Source: Gammaproteobacteria bacterium (GTDB taxonomy: Bacteria > Pseudomonadota > Gammaproteobacteria > Steroidobacterales > Steroidobacteraceae). From it: a stretch of 46,945 nucleotides of DNA. The stretch lies in NCBI GenBank assembly GCA_003164785.1, contig PLUE01000051.1, forward strand, positions 1 to 46,945, written 5' to 3'. How positions within the stretch are numbered: the stretch's first letter is position 1; each line of letters opens with the position of its first letter. Position numbers and translations under genes: made by a program. The notes under the pieces are model-generated. The model was not told the origin of the DNA and ran no database searches. It saw only the letters and a list, made by a program, of their open reading frames with translations. Positions 39,921 through 46,945 of this stretch are shown here, piece by piece.

Positions 39921-40676
39921 TCACCTTGAGCCTGATGCCCGCTGACGGCTGGCTTCGCCAAATGCCGCAAACAGCGCGCTGGAAAATTGATTGTTTTTAA
40001 ACTGCCATTCCGGATGCCATTGCAACCCCAGGGCGAAGCTCGGTGCATCGGCCACCCGGAACGCCTCGATGATGCCGTCCGGAGCGCGTGCCTCGACCAG
40101 CAACCCTCTGCCGAGCGTCCTGATTCCCTGCCAATGCAGCGAATTGACGCTCAAGCGGTCCTGTCCGGCGATTCTCCGCAGTGATCCTCCAGGCTCCAGG
40201 AGGACCTCGTGTGCAGGCCCATATTGCACCTCGAGCGGCGTCGACTCGTCCTCGCGGTGGTCGAGATTCCCGGCGACTTCATGCAGTCGCTGGCAAAGAG
40301 TGCCGCCATAGGCAACGTTCATTTCTTGAAATCCGCGGCAGATGGCCAGTACCGGCAAGCCGGCGGCGATCGCGAGCGGAATCAGCGGAAGCGTCGTAGC
40401 ATCCCGATCTGCGTCATGTAGTGTTCCCGGCTCACTGGCCGGTCCTCCGTAGTGATGTGGTTCGACATTCGAGGGGCTGCCGGTCAAGAGCAATCCGTCG
40501 CAGGCATCCAGCAAGGATGGCAGATCGAGCGCGGGCCCGAGCGCAGGCACGAGCACCGGCACCGCGTGCGCGCCGAGGGCCACGGCTTCAATGTATTTCT
40601 CGCCGACCATGTGGAAGACATGCTTCCCGTAGAGCCGGCGGTCGGCAGGAATTCCGATGATCGGCAAGCGCGACAT
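39921..40676 (-). CDS. puuD: Gamma-glutamyl-gamma-aminobutyrate hydrolase
   Basis: 251 residues, class I glutamine-amidotransferase-like hydrolase. Releases GABA from gamma-glutamyl-GABA. Catalytic triad: Cys113 in VLAICRGFQEMN, and His and Glu in GLQWHPEWQ near 222-224. The start (SRLPIIGIPADRRLYG) is family-typical. There is no Shine-Dalgarno sequence: the 16 bases before the ATG are a perfect AT-rich palindrome (40677-40692). Translation may therefore be leaderless, or start control may be unusual. First gene of the likely puuD-puuA-potFGHI operon. Confidence 0.92.
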   Translation of the reverse strand: MSRLPIIGIPADRRLYGKHVFHMVGEKYIEAVALGAHAVPVLVPALGPALDLPSLLDACDGLLLTGSPSNVEPHHYGGPASEPGTLHDADRDATTLPLIPLAIAAGLPVLAICRGFQEMNVAYGGTLCQRLHEVAGNLDHREDESTPLEVQYGPAHEVLLEPGGSLRRIAGQDRLSVNSLHWQGIRTLGRGLLVEARAPDGIIEAFRVADAPSFALGLQWHPEWQFKNNQFSSALFAAFGEASRQRASGSR

Positions 40677-40692
40677 GTTTAATATATTAAAC
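40677..40692. promoter_or_regulatory. Perfect 16-bp palindrome abutting the puuD start
   Basis: GTTTAATATATTAAAC is its own reverse complement and touches the puuD ATG. It is the most AT-rich stretch in the neighbourhood. It could be an operator for a dimeric repressor of the putrescine operon, with TATATT doubling as a -10 element of a leaderless transcript. A second inverted pair follows, GCCTAG / CTAGGC (about 40693-40712). The 229-base gap to puuB also contains TTGTCA upstream of an AT-rich tract just before puuB. Confidence 0.55.
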
Positions 40693-40905
40693 GCCTAGAT
40701 TGACGGCTAGGCTTTCTTAACGACCGTATTACACCACACCGAACGTCACTCGTCCCCTGTCACCTTGCAGATTTGCCTAAGATTAAGGCATTTCCGTGAC
40801 TTAGGCGCGTTTGCTGCAATGCAGTATGGTTGCGCTCGAGGTGATTTAGCCGGTACGCTCGTGCGCAAATGACGTTGTCAATAGGCACAAAATTTTAAAC
40901 ACTTC

Positions 40906-42204
40906 GTGTTCGTGAGTTGTCAAGTGCGCCTATCTTTGCCGTCCGCCTCCTCTTACTACGCTGCCAGCACGCAGGCGAACCCGCGCCCGATGTTGCGTGG
41001 CGAACATCGTGCCGACGTGGCAGTGGTCGGGGGCGGGATCGCGGGCTTGTCGACCGCCTTGCACCTCGCGAAGCGCGGCTTCAAGGTTGCCCTGCTGGAG
41101 GCGCGCTTCGTGGGCTACGGAGCATCGGGCCGCAGCGGCGGCCAGACCATCTTCGGGCTTGCTGCGGGTCAAAAGACTCTCCAGGCGCAGGTCGGCGCCG
41201 CGGACGCGCGTCGCCTGTTCGAATTGTCCATCGAGGCCCTGGACTGCACCCAGGCGCTCATCTCGAGCTACGGCATCGATTGCGACTATCGGCCCAATCA
41301 CGTACACGTCGCCACCAAGAAGCGGCATGTCGTCGAATTGCAGGAGTGGCTTCACGAACTGCACGAGGAATACGACTATCGATCGACGAGTTTACTCGGC
41401 CGGGATGAACTGCAGTCGCATGTGCGGAGCGACCATTATCTCGGCGGCCTCCTCGATACGCGCAGCGGCCATTTGCATCCTCTCAAATATACCCAGGGCC
41501 TGGCGCGCGCCGCGGAACGGGAGGGCGTCGAGATCTTCGAGAACTCCCAGGTCCTGGGTTACACCGACGGGCGCGACGTACGGGTCAATACGCCGCATGG
41601 CACAGTGCGCTGCTCGCAACTCGTGCTTTGCGGAAATGCGTATCTGGGGAACGTTGCGCCGACGTTGTCCCGCCGGATCATCGGCGTCAGCACGTACGTC
41701 ATTGCAACCGAGCCCCTGAATTCGGCCAGAGCGGCCGCCTTGTTGCCCAGCAATGCGGCCGTTGCGGACATCAACTGGATTCTCGATTACTTCAGACTCT
41801 CCGCCGACGATCGAGTGCTGTTCGGCGGCCGCGTCAGCTACAGCTCGCTGCAGCCACGCAACCTGGCAGAGTCGATGCGCCGACGCATGGTGCGGGTTTT
41901 CCCATCGCTCGCCGACGTAAAGGTCGCCTACACATGGGGCGGCTTTCTGGACATCACCATGACGCGCGCGCCGGATTTCGGCCGGCTCGCGTCGAATGTG
42001 TATTACATGCAGGGATTCTCCGGTCATGGAATGACATTGACCTGCCTCGGGGGCCGATTGGTCGCCGAAGCCATCGGCGGCACCGCGGGGCGTTTCGATG
42101 TCCTCGCGCGGATCCCCCATCGCGACTTCCCCGGCGGCGCCCTGCTACGGCGACCCTCTTTGGTTCTGGCGATGCTTTATTATCGGCTTCGAGATCTTCT
42201 CTAG
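40906..42204 (+). CDS. puuB: Gamma-glutamylputrescine oxidase (FAD-dependent)
   Basis: 432 residues if started at the GTG at 40906; a GTG at 40924 (giving VRLSLPSASSYYAAS) is equally possible, and neither has a clear ribosome-binding site. The SSYYAAS segment near the start is typical of PuuB-like oxidases. FAD motif DVAVVGGGIAGLSTALHLAKRGFKVALLEA; GYGASGRSGGQ; C-terminal MQGFSGHGMTLTCLGGRLVAEAI. It oxidises gamma-glutamylputrescine to the aldehyde. The aldehyde dehydrogenase (PuuC) is not in the window. It is divergent from puuD and 16 bases upstream of the transporter gene. Confidence 0.87.
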   Translation: MFVSCQVRLSLPSASSYYAASTQANPRPMLRGEHRADVAVVGGGIAGLSTALHLAKRGFKVALLEARFVGYGASGRSGGQTIFGLAAGQKTLQAQVGAADARRLFELSIEALDCTQALISSYGIDCDYRPNHVHVATKKRHVVELQEWLHELHEEYDYRSTSLLGRDELQSHVRSDHYLGGLLDTRSGHLHPLKYTQGLARAAEREGVEIFENSQVLGYTDGRDVRVNTPHGTVRCSQLVLCGNAYLGNVAPTLSRRIIGVSTYVIATEPLNSARAAALLPSNAAVADINWILDYFRLSADDRVLFGGRVSYSSLQPRNLAESMRRRMVRVFPSLADVKVAYTWGGFLDITMTRAPDFGRLASNVYYMQGFSGHGMTLTCLGGRLVAEAIGGTAGRFDVLARIPHRDFPGGALLRRPSLVLAMLYYRLRDLL

Positions 42205-42220
42205 CGACCGAGTTCGTCCC

Positions 42221-43546
42221 ATGCAAAGCCCTTCGCCTCCAGGCCGGACTCGCGCGATCGTAGCGACATCCATCGGCAACACGCTGGAATGGTATGACTT
42301 CGTGGTCTACGCGCAATTCGCGGCCTATATCGCCGGCAATTTCTTTCCCGGCGCCGATGCGAACACACGGCTGCTCAAGGCCTTTCTCGCGTTCGGCGTC
42401 GGCTTCCTGGTCCGTCCGCTCGGCGCCGTGCTCATCGGCGGCTACGGCGATCGAGTGGGACGCAAGGCGGCTCTCACGTTCACCATTTTCTTGATGGCAC
42501 TCGGCACGGGCGTCATTGCGTTCTCACCGACCTACGCCGCGATCGGCATCGGAGCGCCGATTCTGCTGCTCTTGGGGCGGGTCCTGCAGGGGCTGTCGGC
42601 CGGCGGCGAGGTCGGCGGCGCAACGGCCTATTTGTTCGAAAGCGCACCACCACGGCAGCGCGGAATGATCTCCGCGTGGCTGCAGGCAAGCATGGGAATG
42701 GCGAACATCGTGGGAGCCGTGGTCGCGTTTTCCGTCACCGCCTTGCTCGGCTCGAATGCGGTCGGCGCCTGGGGATGGCGCATTCCATTTATTTTCGGCC
42801 TGCTCATCGTGCCCGCCGGCTTGTTTCTTCGGCGCTCCCTGGAGGAAACCCAGGCCTTCCAGGTGGAAGCCGCACGACGCGGTCACTCGCGGCCGGCACC
42901 CTGGCGCGAAGTATTCCGTGACCACGGCCGGGGGTTGTGCGTCGGACTGTGCATCGCGGCGCTGTGGGCGGTGGCGTCGTATGTCCTGGTCATTTTCATG
43001 CCGACCTACGTGCAGCGGCCCGACACCTACGGCTTCACCGCGCGCCAAGCGTTCGGTGCCTCGGTGCTCGGCAACATCCCGCTGGTCATCGGCTGCATTT
43101 ATTTCGGCCATCTGTCCGACCGGATCGGACGGCGCACGATGCTGCGGCTCAGCGCACTCTTGCTGTTCGTCTGTGTCATCCCGCTTTTCATGTGGCTGCG
43201 CGCGGTTCCCACCACCACGACGCTGATACTGTTTCAATCGGCGCTGTGCGCTCTGGTGTCGACGATCGGCGGCGTGGCGCCCGCGGCGCTCGCCGAGATT
43301 TTTCCGACGAGTGTCCGCACCACCGGTACGGCCATGGTCTACAACGCTGCCTTCGCGTTGTTCGGCGGGTTTGCTCCCGCCATCCTCACCTGGCTTACCC
43401 AGAGGCCGGGGGGGGCCCTGTTCGCGCCCGCCTGGTATGTCATGCTGGCGGCGACGCTGGCCTTGATCGCGATCCCTTTCCTCGAGGCCACGGAATCCGT
43501 CGCGTCCCCGGGGCGCAACGTCGAGGCGGCGCGCACAATTTCATGA
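42221..43546 (+). CDS. MFS transporter, metabolite:H+ symporter (MHS) type
   Basis: 441 residues from the ATG at 42221, with about 12 hydrophobic segments. The opening TSIGNTLEWYDFVVYAQFAAYIAGNFFP is the hallmark of the KgtP/ProP/ShiA (MHS) family. The loop 2-3 motif GGYGDRVGRKAAL and the matching GHLSDRIGRRTML in the second half support it, as does GRVLQGLSAGGEVGG. The substrate is unknown. Its place right after puuB suggests a polyamine-pathway compound such as GABA, but this is guilt by association only. Confidence 0.88.
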   Translation: MQSPSPPGRTRAIVATSIGNTLEWYDFVVYAQFAAYIAGNFFPGADANTRLLKAFLAFGVGFLVRPLGAVLIGGYGDRVGRKAALTFTIFLMALGTGVIAFSPTYAAIGIGAPILLLLGRVLQGLSAGGEVGGATAYLFESAPPRQRGMISAWLQASMGMANIVGAVVAFSVTALLGSNAVGAWGWRIPFIFGLLIVPAGLFLRRSLEETQAFQVEAARRGHSRPAPWREVFRDHGRGLCVGLCIAALWAVASYVLVIFMPTYVQRPDTYGFTARQAFGASVLGNIPLVIGCIYFGHLSDRIGRRTMLRLSALLLFVCVIPLFMWLRAVPTTTTLILFQSALCALVSTIGGVAPAALAEIFPTSVRTTGTAMVYNAAFALFGGFAPAILTWLTQRPGGALFAPAWYVMLAATLALIAIPFLEATESVASPGRNVEAARTIS

Positions 43547-43668
43547 TGCATTTTTGTATGGAATACTGGCGAGCGAGGCCGGGGGGGGCTACGTTCGCAC
43601 GCCCACGTCAACCTCTCGGCGACCTTGCTCATTTCGCCACTTTGGCTGACGCCATCAGAGAAAATGCC

Positions 43669-44062
43669 ATGACCGACATCGCCGCACTGACCGCCCGAAT
43701 CGACAAGCTCGAACATGAGCTGGCGGTTCAGCAGGACATCCACCAGATCCGTCGCTTGCAGTACACCTATGGTTACTTCATCGACAAGTCCCAGTACAAC
43801 GAGGTGGTGGATCTGTTTTCGGACCAGGGCGACGTCTGGTTCCTCGGCGGGATCTACAAGGGAAAGGCCGGCGTGCGGAGGCTTTATATCGAGCGCTTCC
43901 AGACCCAGTTCACCCAGGGACACAACGGCCCACGGTACGGCTGGCTGCTCGAGCATCCGCAGCTTCAGATGGTGATCGACGTCGCGCCTGACAGAAAGAC
44001 CGCCAATGTGCGCGGCCGATCGACGATGCAGGCCGGCCTGCACGAAACCGCCACCGGTGTGC
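43669..44062 (+). pseudogene. SnoaL-like (NTF2-fold) protein, 3'-truncated
   Basis: The frame from the ATG at 43669 runs to a stop at 44085, but homology ends near 44060. The N-terminal part (IDKLEHELAVQQDIHQIRRL, YGYFIDKSQYNEVVDLFSD, DVWFLGGIYKGKAGVRRLY) is typical of SnoaL_4-type NTF2-fold proteins, often found in steroid or aromatic catabolism clusters. The usual C-terminal half is missing. The sequence runs into the reverse strand of a transposase fragment, and the last ~10 codons are foreign. Probably non-functional. Confidence 0.75.
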
Positions 44063-44552
44063 CGCGCGCATCGCGGTCGGAGTGATCCGCATCCTCCTCG
44101 GTCTTGCGATTGCCCTGCAAGCTGTAGTTCAGGTCGTGCAGAATTTGCGCCACTTTCATGTGGCTGACCGGATGATCTTGCTCGCCCAACTCTCCGGCAA
44201 TCGAGCGCGTGCTCTTGCATATCCAGCGCGGTGCCGACTCCGGGTCCCCGCGCGTCTGTTCATCGATCAACGCTTCGAGCGTCTGCATTAGGCCGGGATC
44301 GGACTGCGTAATCGATTTACGCCCGCCTCCCGCACATCGAACACGGCCCAGCAGCGGTTTGCCTCGACCTTCGAGTTCCACAATCCCTTTGCGAATTGCT
44401 TTGCGCGACAAGCCACAGGCGCGACTCACCAAAGAAACCCCGCCATAGCCCAAGCTCATCGCCTCAGTGGCTGCCATGATCCGTCGCATTCGCTCGTCCA
44501 AATGCGGCCACGCGGGACGAAACTTGCGTTTCAAATCGGACACGGTGTTCAC
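44063..44552 (-). pseudogene. ISAzo13-type transposase, 5' fragment
   Basis: About 162 codons of a transposase N-terminus starting at the ATG at 44552: NTVSDLKRKFRPAWPHLDER, the helix-turn-helix-like GGVSLVSRACGLSRKAIRKG, PGGGRK-type CAGGGRKSIT, RGDPESAPRWICKSTRSIA and NYSLQGNRKTEEDADHSDRDA. All of this matches the start of ISAzo13-family transposases as I know them. The catalytic C-terminal part is absent: at about 44063-44067 the frame passes into the antisense of the SnoaL-like gene. The right IS end should lie in 44553-44596. No left inverted repeat can be found. Confidence 0.8.
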
Positions 44553-44596
44553 TATGCAAAAGCATAATCCAACTCATCCTTACTATTTACAGAGCC

Positions 44597-46726
44597 TTAG
44601 TTGCTGTCCGGCAGTCCGAACACGTAGAGCTGCTGGCCGGTGCCGGGACGGTGGACCTCGGGCAGCAGCGTCGAGGGTTTCTGCACGGTGCTGCCGCCGC
44701 CCAGCCCCGCCGTGACGGCGATGTACTGCTTGCCGTCGAGGCTGAACGAAACCGGATGGCCCTGGACGGTTGTGCCGAGCCGAGTCTGCCACAGCATCTT
44801 GCCGGTCTTGACGTCGATCGCCTTGAAGCGGCGGTCGAAGTCGCCGACGAACGCCACGCCGCCGCCGGTCGACAGCACCGCGGTGAGGAAGGGCGAACGC
44901 TGTTCGAACGACCAGACTTCTTTCATGTCGCTGGTACGGTACGCCACCAGCTTGCCCAGATTCTGGTGGGTGCCCGGCATGAAGTAGAACCGCTGCGATG
45001 CGGCGGTGCCACCTCCGCCCAACTTCATCTCCACGTCATGACCCTGCATCAGCACGCAGCTTTGGCTGAGTGGAATGATGAGTAAATCGGTGGGCTGGTG
45101 GTAGCTGGTCGCGGGCCAATTATGGCCGCCTTCCGGACCAGGGCACGACGCGATCCATTGACCGACCTTCTGGTCCAAGATGTCCTGGCGATACGTCAAC
45201 TCGCCTGTCTTCGGATTAATCTTGGTAAAGATGTTCTGAAACATGGTCGGCCTCGCATCGAGGAACTTTCCCGTGACGCGGTCGAGCTTCCACAGGATGC
45301 CGGGCTTGCCGATGGTCATCAGCGTCTTCTGATCGCCGTGGTCGATGAGCACGCGCTCGAACACTTCGTCGAGGTCGAGCGATTCGCCCGGCGCATGTTG
45401 AAAATACCATTTGAGCTTGCCGGTGTCGGGATTAAGCGCGATCGTCGAACTCGAATACAAAGTCGCCGCGCCGTCGGTCTGACGGCTCGCGCGCATCCAT
45501 GGCTTGCTCTGCGCTACGCCCCAATAGGTGGTGTTCAGTTCCGGATCGTAGGTGCCGGCAATCCAGGTGTCGCCGCCGCCGCGCAGCAGATCAGGAAGAC
45601 CGTTCCAGGTGTCGCCGCCCGGCGTGCCGCTAAGCGCGGTGGTCAAAAATTTCCAGTCGCGCTGTCCGGTGGTGGCGTCAAACGCGCTGATATAGCAATT
45701 GGTGGTTGAATAGTTGTCGCAGCCCGTGAGGCCCACGAGCACCTTGCCGTGGATCACCATGACGCCGCCGGTTTCGCTCTTGGGCGGAACGTCGATGACG
45801 CTTTCCCACACGATCTTGCCGGTCCGCGCATCGAGCGCATGAAGCTTTGCATCGGTGGTGGCCACGAACACCTTGTCCTCATACAGCCCCAGGCTGCGCG
45901 TGCCGCCATAAGGGATGGTCGAAGGCGGCCCGATGCGGTTTTCCCAGATCAGATCGCCAGTGCGGGCGTCGAGCGCCTGCACCGTGTTGGATGTGTTGGA
46001 AAGAAAAATGATTCCGTCGTGCACGATCGGCGTCGCTTCCGTCGCGCCGCCCTCGTTCATTGCCCAGGCCCATTTGAGCTGCAGTGTAGCCACGTTCTGA
46101 GTGTTGATTTGCGCGAGCGGGCTGAAGCTCCAGCCTTGATAGGTGCGCCGGTACATCAGCCACTCACCGTCGGCTGGATGCACCAGCATCTCGTCGGTGA
46201 CGGGGAGGTAACTCTTCACGGTGCCTTCTACGGTCAGGCCCTGCCGCCCCGTCGGCGCGGCGGGAGCGTGAAACGGCGACGCGATCAGTTGTTGCGCAGT
46301 GGCGGGCGCTCGACCGTCGGCGATGGAGTTGAGCTTGACGTTGGCGTTCGCAGTGTAGGGCGGCGCACCGGGTTGCGCGCCATTCACCAGAAGGATGTAC
46401 GCCATGATAGCCGTATAGCTCTGCTCGCTGAGATTGCCCGCATTGCCGTAAGGCATGGCGGTCGAAATGAACTGGTACAGATCCTTCGTCGATCGCGAAC
46501 CCCAAACATTCATGAAGCTGGCGCCGGCAAGCGCCGGTGCTCCGCCTCCGGCGGTCAAAGCCTTGCCGTGGCAGCCCGCGCAACTCGCACCGTATTCGTC
46601 ATGGCCCGCCTGCGCCTGTTCCGCCGTGAAAGGGGCGGCCGTAGGTTCATTCGCGAATAGGGGATGGAGCCCGCTCAAGCCGGTGACTGCTATCGCAAAC
46701 GCGATAGATTTCGTGGTGCCAGACAT
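44597..46726 (-). CDS. PQQ-dependent dehydrogenase with N-terminal cytochrome c domain
   Basis: 709 residues with a signal peptide ([17 protein letters not shown]). A cytochrome c domain comes first: haem motif CAGCH (about residue 49) and axial Met in [11 protein letters not shown] beta-propeller quinoprotein follows: [19 protein letters not shown], repeats of the type [14 protein letters not shown] and [14 protein letters not shown], and [16 protein letters not shown]. This domain order is the reverse of classic quinohaemoprotein alcohol dehydrogenases, where cytochrome c is C-terminal. It resembles polyvinyl-alcohol-dehydrogenase-like architectures. AGGAAC lies eight bases before the ATG. 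It is probably periplasmic, oxidising an alcohol and passing electrons to its own haem. The substrate is unknown. Confidence 0.88.
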   Translation of the reverse strand: MSGTTKSIAFAIAVTGLSGLHPLFANEPTAAPFTAEQAQAGHDEYGASCAGCHGKALTAGGGAPALAGASFMNVWGSRSTKDLYQFISTAMPYGNAGNLSEQSYTAIMAYILLVNGAQPGAPPYTANANVKLNSIADGRAPATAQQLIASPFHAPAAPTGRQGLTVEGTVKSYLPVTDEMLVHPADGEWLMYRRTYQGWSFSPLAQINTQNVATLQLKWAWAMNEGGATEATPIVHDGIIFLSNTSNTVQALDARTGDLIWENRIGPPSTIPYGGTRSLGLYEDKVFVATTDAKLHALDARTGKIVWESVIDVPPKSETGGVMVIHGKVLVGLTGCDNYSTTNCYISAFDATTGQRDWKFLTTALSGTPGGDTWNGLPDLLRGGGDTWIAGTYDPELNTTYWGVAQSKPWMRASRQTDGAATLYSSSTIALNPDTGKLKWYFQHAPGESLDLDEVFERVLIDHGDQKTLMTIGKPGILWKLDRVTGKFLDARPTMFQNIFTKINPKTGELTYRQDILDQKVGQWIASCPGPEGGHNWPATSYHQPTDLLIIPLSQSCVLMQGHDVEMKLGGGGTAASQRFYFMPGTHQNLGKLVAYRTSDMKEVWSFEQRSPFLTAVLSTGGGVAFVGDFDRRFKAIDVKTGKMLWQTRLGTTVQGHPVSFSLDGKQYIAVTAGLGGGSTVQKPSTLLPEVHRPGTGQQLYVFGLPDSN

Positions 46727-46766
46727 TCGAATGTTCCTGTTGATTGATGACGCTCGAGACCGGCCA

Positions 46767-46945
46767 TCATTGAACGGCTTCGAGCCAGCCCCACAAGTTT
46801 CCGTCAGGTGCCTTCACGCTGTCGAGTTGCACATAGACCGCGTTCTCGTGCAGCGCGGCGATCTGCGCGGCGCTAAGTTTCACCTTGCCTGCAATCTCGC
46901 CGCTGATCGCGTGCGCGACGGTGAGCTTGCCGATCACAGGTCCCG
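46767..46945 (-). CDS. C-terminal end of an unidentified protein (partial, cut by window edge)
   Basis: About 58 codons before a TGA at 46767-46769. The translation reads [58 protein letters not shown]. The regular coding pattern and the 40-base spacing to the PQQ dehydrogenase start suggest a gene in the same operon. I do not recognise the family. The repeated short beta-like stretches are compatible with a small exported domain. Confidence 0.6.
   Translation of the reverse strand, partial: GPVIGKLTVAHAISGEIAGKVKLSAAQIAALHENAVYVQLDSVKAPDGNLWGWLEAVQ

Noticed and set aside
43547..43668. Extension of the SnoaL-like protein upstream to 43554
   Set aside because: Family homology begins at the ATG at 43669, and the upstream codons look like intergenic sequence.

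Overview
The window reads as a high-GC chromosome segment of a gammaproteobacterium. Core genes of that class dominate: fimV, usg, aroC, prmB, psd, epmA, efp, a fimX homologue, parC/parE, icd and sthA. The mix (FimX-like c-di-GMP protein, PlpD-type patatin autotransporter, SnoaL-like protein, PQQ dehydrogenase) would fit a Steroidobacteraceae/Nevskiales-like lineage, but that placement is inference. No rRNA, tRNA or CRISPR array was seen. Both window edges cut through genes.

Layout. 1-3436 (minus): tightly overlapping prmB-aroC-usg, then the 5' end of fimV. 3435-5871 (plus): SCO1-like protein, psd and epmA, overlapping by 4 bp at each junction, convergent with efp (the EpmA substrate). 6657-8717: fimX homologue. 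9063-12155: three-domain acetoacetyl-CoA-synthetase-like/carrier/thioesterase protein. 12567-17485: parC and parE, with two clusters of ~50-bp tandem repeats around parE. 17486-21931: PlpD-like autotransporter and a lipoprotein. 22028-28069: aguA, icd, sthA, an HDOD protein and a Cys/Met-metabolism PLP enzyme. 28163-34159: a 1299-residue flavin/iron-sulfur oxidoreductase, 6-phosphogluconate dehydrogenase and Dps. 34422-43546: putrescine block (potFGHI, puuA, puuD on minus; puuB and a transporter on plus). 43669-44552: one junction joining a truncated SnoaL-like gene to a truncated ISAzo13-type transposase. 44597-46945: PQQ dehydrogenase with an N-terminal cytochrome c domain, behind an unidentified partial gene.

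Most unusual signal. Between parE and parC the first 30 bases of parC plus a 20-base core are repeated head to tail. This gives four 17-codon mini-ORFs, each ending in an ATGA overlap with the next start, the last overlapping the parC start. On the other side of parE, the last 15 codons and stop of a small conserved gene are repeated twice beyond its stop. These copies differ almost only at synonymous positions although they lie after the stop and in shifted frames. The two clusters share a 20-base core (18/20) and a ~50-bp period. A 14-bp duplication of the sthA end, also differing by one synonymous base, is a smaller case of the same pattern.

Functional themes: EF-P and its ligase side by side; NADPH supply (icd, sthA); putrescine import and the gamma-glutamylated putrescine pathway; type IV pilus/c-di-GMP control (fimV, fimX).
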